A DNA stretch of 64,000 nucleotides from Oscarella lobularis (Eukaryota; Porifera; Homoscleromorpha; Homosclerophorida; Oscarellidae): assembly GCF_947507565.1 (NCBI RefSeq), contig NC_089177.1:1860001-1924000 (forward strand). Direction: 5' to 3'. Within the stretch, counting starts at the first letter, position 1; every line of letters starts with the position of its first letter. The notes beneath the pieces were generated by a model that saw only the letters and a program-made list of their open reading frames with translations, had not been told where the DNA came from and ran no database searches. Position numbers and translations under genes: made by a program. Shown one piece after another: positions 1-11,100 of this stretch.

Positions 1-43
1 GAGCTTTCCGGGTAAGTGCCGAGCGCGCAGAGAGAAAGAGAAC

Positions 44-1591
44 GCCGCCTTTATATACTGCAGCGAGCGCAACAGCGGCATCAAGGTGGCATCGCGGGAT
101 GTCCCCGAGTTGACTGCCGCCACCACCGTGGAATTATCTGATTCCAAAAGCACGACAGCGCCCGACCACTCACTTCCCCAGACCGCCGCCGCCACCACCA
201 CCGATAGCAGTTCCCTGAGGGCTATTCGCTCCGGGCGCCAAGCCAAAGACCACGGCGCGTTAAACCACCGCGAGCCGGTCACTGCCGCGCACCCCCACGA
301 CCCCGAATCATCGGATTGCACCCAAAACGTTGGCTGGGCCGCGATAGACGCAAAGAATACTCTGCCGTTCCAATGCTCGAGGAACAGGCTCCACCACAAC
401 AGGTCCGCTCTTGCCTCCGAGCCAAGACGCAGAACGTGGTGCATCTCGGGGCGCCGCATCGACAGATCGATGAGCCGCCGCACAAATGACCACCCCGCTG
501 AGATGGCCTTCGCCGCGTGATGCAGGAGACCCACCAGCGACAACAACTCTCTCTTAGTAGCCTTTTTGCGCGCTCGCCACTGCCGCACAAGACCCTGCAC
601 CCGAAGGAGCTGGTCCCGCGGCAGGCGAAGCTCCTGCGCCCGCGTGTTCAGCTCCAAGCCCAGGAAAGAGACACACGTCGCCGGGCCCTCCAGTTTGTGC
701 AGGGTCACGGGCACTCCCAACTCCTCGCACGTGCGGAGCGCAATCTCTCTGTTGGACCAACCCGCCGCAGTGTTGGGGGTACCAAAGAACAAAACAATCA
801 TCCAAGTAGAGCACGCCCTCCTGCACGCCGCGCTGGAGTAGTATCCACAGCAGTGCGTCGGCGACCGCCGAGAAAATGATCGGTGCCGACCGGAGCAAAA
901 ACGGAAGCGCCTTGTCTATAAACACGTTCCCCTGCCAAGCCACGCCTAGAAGGTACCGGTCGGCCGGGTGTACCGGAACGATCCGATACGCGCTTTGAAT
1001 ATCGAGCTTAACGAGGGACACCTCCTTTCCCATCCGCCAACAGATGCGCACCGCTTCATCCACGCTCACGTAAGACACCGAGCACGCCTTGGGGGAGATT
1101 CCGTCGTTGACGCTACCGCCTGGCGGAGACGATAAGTCTAAAATAAGCCGCCACCGTCCCGGCGGGCTTGACTTTGGAATGACGCCGAACGGACTGACAT
1201 GGACCCCCGCCTGATTTTGAACGGGTCCTCTCAGAGTACCCGCCGCCACTTCGTCCGCGATATAGCGCCGAACCACATCCGGGTGCTCCGCTGCCGAGTG
1301 CATATTACACCTCAACCTCGAACGCGGGGTGCAGCCGTCGTCATTGCCAATGCGGAAGCCGTTTGCCAGGCCCTCCACCAGCAGATTGGCAAAGTCTTTA
1401 TCCGGATAGACCGACAACGCCGCCTGCCACGCCTCCACTATTATCGGAGATGACGCTGGAGCTGCCCACTCCGTTGGCAGCGTCATCCGCGCCGCGCCAG
1501 CCGCCTCCAGTTCCCGCAAGGGAGGCAGGAGAACGTGAGCACCACCGGCTAGGCCGCACGCATCTACTCCAGAACATCCAGTAATTAGCAT
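44..1591 (-). pseudogene. DIRS-like Pol: reverse transcriptase plus RNase H, frameshifted
   Basis: Read on the minus strand from an ATG at 1591. It shows the RT palm signature: a block with PFGVIPK, then GRWRLILDLS, then VKLDIQSAYR, and the catalytic YLDD near 810-800. Just after YLDD the reading frame changes (about 780-800); the next frame continues with CVSFLGLELN and a basic linker. From about 540 leftwards, an RNase H-like domain follows: VQSDDSGSWGC near 310, ALRELLSVVVAAAVWG, then LLESDNSTVVAAVNSG near 130. The C-terminus and any recombinase are beyond the window edge. One frameshift suggests a dead copy, though a sequencing indel is possible. Confidence 0.75.
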
Positions 1592-1950
1592 TTAATTAGC
1601 AACCATGCCCCGCGCGTATGCAACCCTCAGACGAAAGCAAAACAACGCAATCGCCACGCGCCCCATGCCACCAAAAGAAAAAAATGCAAAACCCACAAAC
1701 CGCTTGTTCACACCACGCCCCAAAGGGGACGAGAGAACGCAACGAAAGAAAAAACACCACTTGGTCCGGCCCGCCTACGGCGCTCGCGCTGGTGTCGCCA
1801 ACTTGCACGCGCTTGCCTTGTGCCCCACCATGCTGAATTGCTGCAATTATGCATAAAGACGCAACCGGCCCCGTAGGAGCAACCGTCCTTCCCAAAATTG
1901 AACAGCTTGCAAGTCTGTTGCTTGCGTTGCTGCTTTGTACCTTTATTCCT
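1592..1950. other. Spacer between Gag and Pol of the retroelement
   Basis: Several overlapping short ORFs exist on both strands, but none resembles a protein. I see it as untranslated or leader sequence inside the element. Confidence 0.4.
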
Positions 1951-2655
1951 TTACTTGCGGTAGATCCCCTCAGACGCCGGCGCAAGCGCGCTGTCCTCCG
2001 AGGCGTGGTCTGCCTCGAGGCAAAAATCGCACAAAGGCGGAGCCCTCGCCGGCCTGTTCTTCTCCGCCAAGAATGAGCCGGGGAATAGGGCAAGGTGCAA
2101 CGACGACCACGCCTTCGCCGGGTTCGCTGCCGCTTGTGCCCGAAACTGCCGGTCGCAGTCTAACCAACCAGAACCCCCGCGACGTTGCGCTTCGCCAACG
2201 AGCAGGCGCAGGTACGCCATAAGCTCCGTTGAGCGCTGCGGCTGGGAAGACAAAGTCACCGCCGCGAAAGCGGCGAAGGCCTGCACCCAGGAGAGCAATG
2301 ACGTCAAACGCCGCATCGGGGTGCGGGAGGCAAACCAGCCCGCTGCGATACCCCGCTCGGCTTCGCGTCGTCATAGCTCGACGTTATCCGGCAGCAGTTC
2401 GAAGAAGTCGACAAACTCTCCCTGAAGAATTTTATCGACCAACCTCCCCGGCACCGGCGTTAAAGCATCGCCCAACGGGAACGGAGCGGCGCAAGCCTTC
2501 TTTGCTGGAGGCGGTCCGTCCGACAAAAACGACGGAAGCCACTCCGGAAGTGCCACTGGCGCTGACGCAACCAACTCCGGCTGCGCTAAGGGCGCCGCCA
2601 CTCTCGCGCCGGGCAGCCACGACACTCCCGGGGGAGGAGGCTGACCTGCTGTCAC
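1951..2655 (-). pseudogene. Gag-like protein of the DIRS-like element, with in-frame stop
   Basis: The minus-strand frame from about 2655 to 1951 encodes a Pro/Ala-rich start, a segment with GEFVDFFELLPDN, a TGA stop at 2371-2373, and then, in the same frame, RRLTSLLSWVQAF, GGSGWLDCDRQFR and a Cys/His tail (LCDFCLEADH). This order (ELLPD, WVQ, W-x-x-x-D-RxFR, CxxC) matches Gag-like ORFs that precede RTs of this type in cnidarians and sponges. The single TGA splits the ORF; the flanking halves stay in frame, so it is a nonsense change, not a frameshift. The true 5' end is unclear and may lie in an upstream exon. Confidence 0.6.
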
Positions 2656-2988
2656 CGGATTGGCCGTAGCGCTGGCTATTCTTGGCGCCTACACTTCATT
2701 CCCCGTTCGTGTGGGCGCCACTGAGCCTCCGAGAGAGAACGACGAGAAGGACGCCGACCGCGCGCTCGCCGCTCCCTGCGCGCGCCCAAGACCAGAGAGA
2801 ACGCTAAATGACGGCAAACTGCCCAACGCGCCGCTGCCGCCACCCGCTGCAAAGAAAAAACAGGCCAAGCCCCACCTCCCGCCAACATCCGCCGTAGGTG
2901 TTGCGCGCCAAATGAGCCCGCCTTGGCCGAACGCCAGCGCCAAAGTCCGATCGCCACGGAACGCCCTCCCCCGCAATCGGGAGCGCCT

Positions 2989-3366
2989 TTACCGGGAAAG
3001 GGATAGAGGAAAGCCTACCTGCGCGATCCGGGACGACTTCCGAAACCACCGACCGAATCGCTGCCCGTCCGCCGTCTGAATCCAGACATCCGAAGTCCGT
3101 GGAAGCGCCGACCCTGACGCCTGAGACGACGGGTTTGCCGGGGCTGTCTGGGCGATCGGCGCCGCAGAAGAGACGGAGGGAACGGCCGACAATACAGTGG
3201 CTGAAGGTGCACTCAGCGGCGCCGCCGATCGCGACGGAAGGCTCGCCTCCGAGCGCCGGCTGGCGAATAATCCCATGGGCGACGAGATCCCGAGGGGGTC
3301 GTCGCGCGACTGACTGCGAGTTCTCATCGATGGAAGCATAAAGTAAACGAAGCAAAAGAAAGGCAC
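2989..3366 (-). CDS. Possible N-terminal exon of the retroelement Gag
   Basis: A minus-strand ORF of 125 codons, rich in Ser, Ala and Pro, placed just upstream of the Gag frame. It reads IQTADGQRFGRWFRKSSRIAQ and then meets a good splice donor (CAG/GTAGGC near 3020). A pyrimidine-rich acceptor (ending CTTTGCAG near 2845) lies downstream, so part of Gag may be spliced. No known domain. The region 2660-2985 gives no convincing protein on either strand. Confidence is low because compositional bias alone can create such an ORF. Confidence 0.3.
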   Translation of the reverse strand: MPFFCFVYFMLPSMRTRSQSRDDPLGISSPMGLFASRRSEASLPSRSAAPLSAPSATVLSAVPSVSSAAPIAQTAPANPSSQASGSALPRTSDVWIQTADGQRFGRWFRKSSRIAQVGFPLSLSR

Positions 3367-3495
3367 CTATCTCGCGTGCAGGCTAGTGCCCCAATGCCCT
3401 CTCTACCCGGATCGCGCGCCTATACCGCCGCGCGCGCCACATTTCCCGCCCGTCACGAATATCAACCGCGTCTAACGGTGTGCGTTAGACTTCAC

Positions 3496-3961
3496 TTTTC
3501 GAGCCGAGCGAGCCAATCACAGGTCTCGTTTCCAATTAGGACACACGTACACTGATTGGGCGAGGACCTAACTTCGTTTAGCGACGAGTAACTTAGTTAC
3601 GGCGTACACTACGCCGGGTTCCGATGTAATACATAGGAACCCGGCGTAGTGAAGGTTCGCTGCTTTTCCGGCGTGCCTTCTCCTTCAGATCTTCGCGTGA
3701 AGTCGTTGGCTATCTCAACGAACACGAGAGAACGTCAGCGATTGGGAGCAGACCTCTTGCGGGCCTTCATGTAACGCTCGCGCAACGATGTCCGTACACG
3801 CGCGAAGAGATTTCCTTCGTTTAGGAACTTCCGCGACTGTTTTATCGAGTAGGAGTGCCCATTAGGGGAAGGTTTGTTAACGAAGTTAGGTCCGCGTCCA
3901 ATCAGTGTACGTATGTCCTAATGGGAATCGAGACATGTGATTGGCTCGCTCGGTTCGAAAA
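3496..3961. mobile_element. Foldback/MITE-like element with 83-bp terminal inverted repeats
   Basis: Bases 3496-3578 and 3879-3961 are reverse complements over 83 bp with 7 mismatches (about 92% identity), starting with TTTTCGA and ending with AACTTCGTT. The 300-bp interior has no ORF and holds a strong hairpin at 3607-3651. This is the layout of a non-autonomous foldback transposon. I could not find a clear target-site duplication. It might instead be the terminal region of the adjacent DIRS-like element, which also uses inverted repeats. Confidence 0.65.
3607..3651. repeat. 16-bp perfect hairpin inside the foldback element
   Basis: CACTACGCCGGGTTCC at 3607-3622 pairs with its exact reverse complement at 3636-3651. 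After one mismatch the stem continues (ATGT at 3624-3627 with ACAT at 3631-3634) to a 3-nt loop, giving a 20-pair cruciform-capable stem. It sits close to the centre of the inverted-repeat element. Confidence 0.8.
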
Positions 3962-3997
3962 ACCACGTGATCTGCACACGGCTTTCTACAGAGTGCG

Positions 3998-4046
3998 TCC
4001 AGACCCTCTCGCCAACCCCAACCCCCTTAACGCGCGAGGGTCTGGA
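3998..4046. repeat. Small foldback, 11-bp stem
   Basis: TCCAGACCCTC at 3998-4008 pairs exactly with GAGGGTCTGGA at 4036-4046 around a 27-nt C-rich loop. It may be the end of another small inverted-repeat element. Confidence 0.5.
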
Positions 4047-4071
4047 GTATCGAGGCTGGGGCGGCTAGGCA

Positions 4072-6007
4072 GGGGGTTGTGCGCTACCGCGCGCTAGAGA
4101 CACACCTCTTTTTAAAAGTCGTTTCTTTCTGCTCTAGCAGCAGAAACCAATACAAACACCAATTTGATGAGATGCTTTTGAAGGTAGATTACGGCGTGTG
4201 GGGTTTTGGTGACGTCCACTGGCTTCCTGCGCGACTTACCACCGTCTCCCTTTTTCCGCGTCTACTGCCTAAACCGTGATTGTTCTGCTTTCGCTTTTCT
4301 TCTAAATGTCTTTCTACTGCCTGTCTAAAAGTGGTCGATTTTTGATTCACAGTCCGACTCGTCTTCTAGTAGGCTTTCTTCAATGACGACAAATTTTAGG
4401 CACCAGAAGCCGACTCGAAAAGTGCCTAGTACAAATATCCTAGTAGCTTAGATGTTGTTTGCCACTTTAGGACTTCGGGCGGCAAAAAAAGCCTCGTCGG
4501 GCGCTAGAGAATCGAGTCCTCACGTGCAGCTTCCGGCTACTAGATGAGCTACATCTGCTCTCCTCCACACTGACCACAGCTGCTTATTTGGACAAAGAAG
4601 GGTCAAAGCAAAGTAATTCCGCGTTCGTAAGCCCGTTGTCGGTGCAGGTCAGCGAGATATAGACCCAATCTGAGACGAATGGCTCTATAACTGCAAACAG
4701 CCTAACTAAAAAGAGTGAATCAAAAATCGGTAGCCTTCTTCAGCCTATCAGACGTCGATTTGAGCAATAAAACCTAGTACACGCTTAGAAGTTTACGCCG
4801 GTTTGGCGTCGCAAAAGGGGCGGCTCACTTCTGCTAAACTATACGTTCGGTTGACAAAAACACCGCTTGAGACTTCATTTCGTAATGTAACTAATAGTGT
4901 GATGTAGCGAAATCAACGGACTGCTAATGAAAAACGTCTATTTCGAGGAATCAGGGGGGTTGATCGTTAGCGCACTAGGCTGCACGCCCTTTCTTGAACC
5001 TCGATTTCTACCTTCTAACGAATCTTTTTCTACCACCTAAACAGTTCGGCAAAGGTTCTTTTCTCAGTAAAAATAGCCCGTGGCTTTTCCGAGTGCTTTC
5101 GTGCTCTTTTTACGGACTTAGCTGTCTGTACCTAAAACAGCTCCGTGACCTTCGCTGCTTTTTGCTAAACGTATTCCATCTATTGAAATCTTTGCCTTAG
5201 GCTCTTGTAATGCCTTCCATGACTCGTGGCGCCTAATTTTCTCTATCCTTCACGAACATACGGCCTGTTTAGGCGATCGAACGCCACACAAACACTCAAA
5301 GCCATGTTTGCTCAGCCGTTTATCTAGAGTTCCTTGATAAAATACTTAGCTATCCCTGGATGCATTTTTTGGACAATCATTGTTTTTTTTAGCCAGCACT
5401 AGTTGTCATTCACCATTATGCAAGTTCCATTACGCGTGTAATGGTATCTAAAATTTAGCTTGACGCCTAAAGAACATAAACGACGGCGGAGGAGATAATG
5501 AGCATGTCTCTGTCTTACGAGCCGACGTTTTGACTCAGAAAATTGAGAATCAAAAGTAAACGAACTTTACACTTACCGCCGCATCATAACATCGATTCAG
5601 CGTCTCCACCTGTGAACTCATCTGCTGCAGTCTGATAACTGTATTTGATAACTGTCAGGTACCAGGCACGAGGCGAAACGAGTTGAGATCGTCTTCCGAC
5701 GTCCATGGCTTCCATGGCAACAAACTCTTCTTATACACGGGAGGCTGAGTATCTCGAGGCCTAGCGGTTCTCGCATTTCGACGACAGTGTTTGGAAGAGG
5801 GACTCAGACCAGCTCCACTCAAGTACACTTCATCCGAGCGGCAAACTTGCGGGTCGAAAGATTTCATCGCTTTTTTTCGTATGAAAAACGAAAAACAAAC
5901 AGCGCCACGAGTTACGGCCTGAAGCTCCATCCCCTAATGCAGCCGAATGTCTTGCAAAAATCTAAAAGCCAGAATTTGTCTCTAGCGCACGGTAGCGCAC
6001 AACCCCC
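4072..6007. mobile_element. Putative 1.9-kb non-autonomous element bounded by 31-bp inverted repeats
   Basis: GGGGGTTGTGCGCTACC... at 4072-4102 is the reverse complement of 5977-6007 with one mismatch in 31. Between them I find no recognisable protein on either strand; short open frames exist (for example minus 5655-5930) but match nothing I know. The even spacing of matching termini around a gene-free interior suggests a degenerate DNA transposon. A chance pair of 31-bp repeats is unlikely, but the transposon call is inference. Confidence 0.5.
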
Positions 6008-6125
6008 CCCACCCCTGAGACAATGGCGAGTACACAATTTACGCTTATCCCAAGACTGTCTTTACTGCCTCACCAATCGTTAACCAGATAAACGTTGTTT
6101 GCATTGTGTATTCAGCACACCAGGT

Positions 6126-6420
6126 GGAATAGGTTGACCAGGTTGACCAGGTTGAAGAGGTTGACCAGGTTGACCAGGGTAGAAAAGGTTGACCAATTTG
6201 AAGAGGTTGAAGAGGTTGAAGAGGTTGAAGAGGTTGAAAAGGTTGAAGAGGTTGAAGAGAGTTGAAGAGGTTAACTAGGTTGAAGAGGTTGAAGAGGTTA
6301 ACTAAGTTGACAGGTTGAAGAGGTTGAAGATGTTGAAGAGGTCGAAGAGGTTGAAGAGGTTCAACGGTTCAACGGTTGAACATTTGAGGGGTTGAGGGGG
6401 TGAACGGTTGAGGGTTGAAC
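6126..6420. repeat. 9-bp minisatellite, GTTGAAGAG/GTTGACCAG type
   Basis: About 30 imperfect copies of a 9-bp unit alternating between AGGTTGACC and AGGTTGAAG, decaying into AACGGTTGA variants near 6365-6415. It lies between the gene-poor block and the mL38 gene. No splice sites or start suggest that it is translated. Confidence 0.9.
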
Positions 6421-6904
6421 GGGGCGTCTCCATGACCAAGGGCTAAGTCGACGGAGAAATGCTAGCTTAGGCTTTGCATGTCTGTCTGACCCCACGACTC
6501 AGCTGCATGCAGCTTTCGCTTGCTCTGTCAAGAATACACTCTGAGGGCGTTTTTGTCGAAAATAATTTATGAATTAATAATTTGGGAATTAATCCTGATC
6601 GTCATTCGATTTTCCTTTTTTGTAGGTTTCAGCAACATTCGCAAGTCTTTTCACAACAACAAACGCTTCGGGTAGCTAGAAAATTTAAAAAATGGTGTCA
6701 GTATTATAGAAAGAAATCGGAGCTCAGCACACTTCGTAATTCTGCGACAAGTAGATACCGATCACCATTCCAAGGCCTCCACCTGCCTAAAAGCCACAGA
6801 TACGGAAGTTCGGCGAAAACCGAAAGCACTGTACAGTACCAGAAAGGAGAAGATCTTCACCATTACCGCAGATTGCAGAATGTGCTAAAGCGCGCTAAAG
6901 TCTC

Positions 6905-8017
6905 ATGGCGATTCCTCGTTTTTCCAAGGTTTGGAGAGCGTTCTCGACGGCAATCCGTCAAGAATGGCGAAACTCTGTTTTGGAGAAATTAGCACGAACT
7001 AAGAAACGTGCGTGCACTGAACGGAGCCATCCTACTTGACCGATTCGTTTTTTAGTTCTTGTTCCACTCAATGTAATTCGCCAAGAATGGGTTACAGACG
7101 GCAACTGGGCTTCGCACGTCAACCTTGTGGCTCGGCACTATGGGATTTACCAGCATCTCTTTGGAGGAGTCGAATTTCTGCCCAAAGTCGACATGACTAT
7201 CGAATACGGCTGTAGGCGAGTGCACGCAGGAAACCACGTGGCTCCGATTGAATGCAAGGATCCTCCGATTATAACCTATGATAGCAACTCTCTATCAGAC
7301 GGTGGTGGTAGAAACAATAGCTGGTGGACTCTACTGATGTCCAATCCAGGTAGGATGGGCTCTCGATTTGGTGAATTGCCAATCCAAATCTATGGTTGAA
7401 ATGGCTGCTTAGATGGAAATGCGTGTGAGAGCGACGCTGAAATGCTGCACTGGCTAGTGTGAGGCTTTGTCGTGGCAAAAAAATTGCAAGAATTGATCTT
7501 TTTGAATTCTGTTTCAGGTATAACATTCCTAGGAATCGAGTCAGTGATGGAACTGTCTATTGTCCTTACCTGACTCCACTACCAGCACGAGGTACCGGAT
7601 TTCATCGAATAGTCTTCATCCTATTCAGACAAAGAGAAAAGATGGACCTGCCTCAGAAAATCATGAAAGCGTATTTATATATACGGCTGTAGCAGAGGCT
7701 GAAAGTGTACAACAGTAGGCTTCCCTTCTAGGCTACATGATAGAACGTTTGTGACACGGGACTTCTGGAATGAGCGAAAAGCTATTTTGCAGCCCGCTGG
7801 ACTTCATTTCCTTCAGGCAAGCTGGGACGAATCGGTTTCTGATGCCTTCGCAGATTTAGGTAAACACCAGGACTGCGTGAATATTTTACTGATTTATAAA
7901 CTCATAGGAATAGCTGAGCCAACGTATGTTATCCAAGAACCTAAAACAGTAAGGCAGAAGAAGCGAGAGAGGCTTAGAAGAGTGCATACTAACAGATACC
8001 GAGACATAAATACGTAG
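6905..8017 (+). CDS. MRPL38: Mitochondrial large ribosomal subunit protein mL38 (PEBP-like)
   Basis: A component of the mitochondrial ribosome large subunit with a phosphatidylethanolamine-binding-protein fold. Exons with consistent phases: (5' end uncertain) to 7007, 7056-7349, 7413-7458, 7518-7670, 7732-7859, 7908-8017; introns are 48-63 nt except the 59-61 nt ones, all GT-AG. The joined protein shows VPLNVIRQEW, ARHYGIYQHLFGG, DAEMLHWLV, NIPRNRVSDG, CPYLTPLPARGTGFHR, and RTFVTRDFW, ending EPTYVIQEP...RYRDINT, in the order and spacing of animal mL38. The N-terminal 100 or so residues are not resolved: an open frame at 6582-6992 reads WCQYYRKK, a likely counterpart of the family's WRTYREYF, but cannot be joined cleanly. 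The ATG at 6905 is therefore only a provisional start. Confidence 0.88.
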
Positions 8018-8103
8018 TTTTCTTTTTGTTGGTGTAACTCACTACGTTGCAGAATAAATGTCGTTTTGCCGAAGCAACTTCTGAGCTCTTATAAGGTAAC
8101 ACC

Positions 8104-11100
8104 TTACTTTTTTTCGCCCACGTAGGAACGTTCCAGAAGGAAATATTTAGGATAGGTAACTGCGGTTCTGTCTCTTGATCCTAGGCGACTTGAATGGATG
8201 TTTTCTGAATTCTCCTCCTCCTCTTCAACAAACGGGAAAACGACGTTGGGTCGCAGAGCCAGTGAAACGCAGCGAGCAAATCCCTGCAAAAGCGATGAAG
8301 GAAAGGCATTTCTCGATTGCATTTCGATGACAGGAAGACGAGCTAAAACAAAAAAAATGACGCCACTGAGGAGATGTGGCCCTCTTTATCACCGCACTGA
8401 TAGCCAATGACGTTTCCCTTTCCGGATGACATTTACTGCAATGAGTTTCTCCTAATCGCGCCAAACTGGTTCTGAAATAAAAAATGCAACGTAAGCAACG
8501 AAACAGGCGTTCTGGTCTCTTTACTTCGGAATTCTCGGTAGAGTTAGTATGGTATTTTTCTTGGGCTCTTCCGCAGTGGCCTCTGCTTCCGTTCGCGACT
8601 GCATTGCCCTGAGTCTGCAAAAAGTCATAGTGATAACAATGAAAAAACTAATTAGATTCTCCTACTTCTCTAATTCTTTTTCGTGCTCAATACGGACAAA
8701 GTAGTTTATGACATCAATCGGTTTGACCGATTCGGCTATTTCTCAAGTGAATAGAGAGCACTCTGTCCAATCAATGCGCTTACCGGTACTTTCATCAATG
8801 GATTTCATGCGTTCGCTTGCTTTGGTTTGCTAAAGAGAACGTCTTTCAGATACTGTACCTAACTAAGCATAGCCTGATAACCTTTTTCCTTGGGCTAACC
8901 ATACCTCCCCGCCTTCCTTGGATACTGCCAACGAAAATCGTACAAAGCCGTACAGCTACAGGGACTTCCCCTACCTTCGAATGGCCGCGTTTCCTTGAAG
9001 CTGCCCTACTAGGTGACGATTATAGTGTCCGCACCAGCGCTGAAACCAATCCGACGCCATTGCTGTTAGCCGACTTTTACGGTTTTCTTCTTCCAAATTC
9101 TAGAAAGAACATGTAACGGGCTCAATTTTCCTAATTCAAAGTTACCCAGATATCCCAAGAATCCAATTCCTTCGGGATAAAATACTGATTTTGATCGTCA
9201 AGGCCCATAGAGAGAAAATACGTCGCGACTACCTCTCTAGAAAAAAGTTTTCTCGTACAGCATAGCACAGCGATTGTATTGCAAAGTACCTCATCTCTTC
9301 ATCCCCGTCTATAAACTGAACAATTAGTTCAACAACGAAAAAGGCATCTACAGCGTCAATCCCAAAGAGAAGCCTTAGGCACTCTAATATAAACTAATAG
9401 GAACTAGAAATGTTGAAATTCGAAGTCAAAAATTGCAGAATGTACCAATTTCTCCTCTTCAACAGCCGAATTAAAAGCAATGTCTCCTCTCAGTTGAGAA
9501 GAAAGTGACCCTATAACGATGCTTTTATTAGAAAATCCCTCCTGCTGATAAAGGATGTGAAGAGCCTGCAAAAAGAACGTTAATTGAATAAGATAGACTT
9601 CAAAGTAGAAATTGCCTTGACAATATCCGTCTTCATAGCTAAGTCAGACGATCGCCGCAAGCCTTGCGACAACAATTCAACAAAGTGAGAGACAGTCCAC
9701 GGCATGGGAAAGTCCTACGAAAGCCATGAAGCACTTCTTTCGCACTTGCACATTACTTACAGTTATACTGACTCCCGGAAACAAACTCTCAAACCATGAA
9801 TGGCTCATAAATTGTTCAATAAATTGCGGAACGGTCGGTTGCGGTCGCGAAGGCGGAGTTGGCGTTCGGGACGGAGTTGGCTTTCGAGGCGGAGGGCTAA
9901 ACGCTTGACGTTACCAAAACGACTTACTATTTTTAGAACCTCCTTACGTTGGATCTTTGGGTGGAGTAGGAGGAGGAGGTGGCGGTGATGGAGTCTTCGG
10001 TTTGGGGGCAACAAACTTAACGACTTTTTTCTGCGACGAAACTGGAGGCAGTCGAGCTTTCGGCGGAGGAGTAGCGGGAGGAGTTGGCTCAGGGCTCGGT
10101 TCTTCTGGTTCGGGGTTTTCATCTAATGCCGCGCGAAGGCGGTCCATGAAGTCGCTCTCCCCTACCGCGCCGTCATTTTCATCGTCTTCGTCTTCAACGA
10201 CATTTTCGTTTTCAGCGTCAGCGCGCTTTTTTGCTAGTAGAGCAAGCTGCTCCGCTGAGAGATCTCGCGGTTTCCAGCGAGATCGCATCTCCTCGATGTC
10301 TTGTCCTTTCAGAAAATCCTTCAAAATGATTGAGTTGGGAATGTGACAGTCGGGAGCGATGGAGTAGGGCGGCTCATGTTTTGCAAGGGGAGGAAAGAAG
10401 CGATCCGGAGAAGACGGTCGCTGAAACGGTTCTTCGGCTAAAATACGAGAATATACGAGAATCATCAATTCATAGACGACTTAATTAACGCAGAGGCATC
10501 AATACATTCAGTCCTCGAATCCAGGTCTGTCCTGTAAGCGTCGCGATCAAATTCTTCATCAGGATCGAACTGAAAAAGAAAGATGACGGTCATAATTCGG
10601 TAGGCTGTTTCATTACTGCCCGACACCGTAAACTAACGAGGCTATTTGTATACGGGTTGCCTATTTTCTAGAGGGCTCTTGTGCTCACCTCGACTGATAC
10701 AAAGTCAGGACCCACTATATCATAGTAATCCCGCCAAGTTTTCTCTTTCATTTTATTAGAAAGGCTGACTTTGAGCTGCGCAAGAGAAAGTCCCTCTAAC
10801 TCGAGTCTGCAGTTGCCGTTTTATCACCTTTCCCCGTTCCCTTGCGAAGTCGCCGTCTCTTATGCGAGTTATTTCCTCGTTTCGTTCAGACAGCAAAGCC
10901 ATCATCTGCAAAAACATTAAATAAAATTCAAACACGAGAATCGCTCTGAGAGCTCTTCAAACAAATTTAAAGCTGCGCTTCGATTTTGGTTGGCTTATGC
11001 TTTATACCATTTCTTTGGTCTTCATTTCCTGCCTATATTCGTCGCTCTCCAAATGAGAAGGAACATCACTAAAAGGACTGGATCGATCGACACTAAATAT

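Larger units (their letters stand above)
1..3366 (-). mobile_element. DIRS-like retroelement, 5' part, decayed
   Basis: A GC-rich block whose minus strand encodes, in order, an Ala/Ser/Pro-rich N-terminal ORF, a Gag-like domain, a reverse transcriptase and an RNase H-like domain. This RT/RNase H type, with the Gag that precedes it, resembles DIRS-type elements known from cnidarian and sponge genomes; those end with a tyrosine recombinase, which would lie left of position 1 and is not visible. There is no integrase or protease in the window. Gag carries an in-frame TGA and RT a frameshift, so this copy looks inactive unless the sequence is in error. The family call rests on recognising protein motifs by eye. 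Confidence 0.7.

Noticed and set aside
1605-3341. Plus-strand ORFs rich in Arg/Pro in the first 3.4 kb
   Set aside because: GC-rich shadows of the minus-strand retroelement.
4994-5200. Plus ORF of 68 codons in the gene-poor block
   Set aside because: Leu/Phe/Ser-rich, no domain, no splice context; consistent with chance in A/T-rich DNA.
4300-5640. piggyBac-like or other transposase remnants
   Set aside because: I looked for conserved transposase motifs on both strands and found none that could be aligned with confidence.
6126-6420. Possible CRISPR array
   Set aside because: A 9-bp direct repeat without spacers in a eukaryotic genome is a minisatellite.
9957-10346. Plus-strand Gly/Ser-rich ORF
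   Set aside because: It is the complement of the acidic and Pro-rich exon of the WD40 gene, which has proper splice sites.
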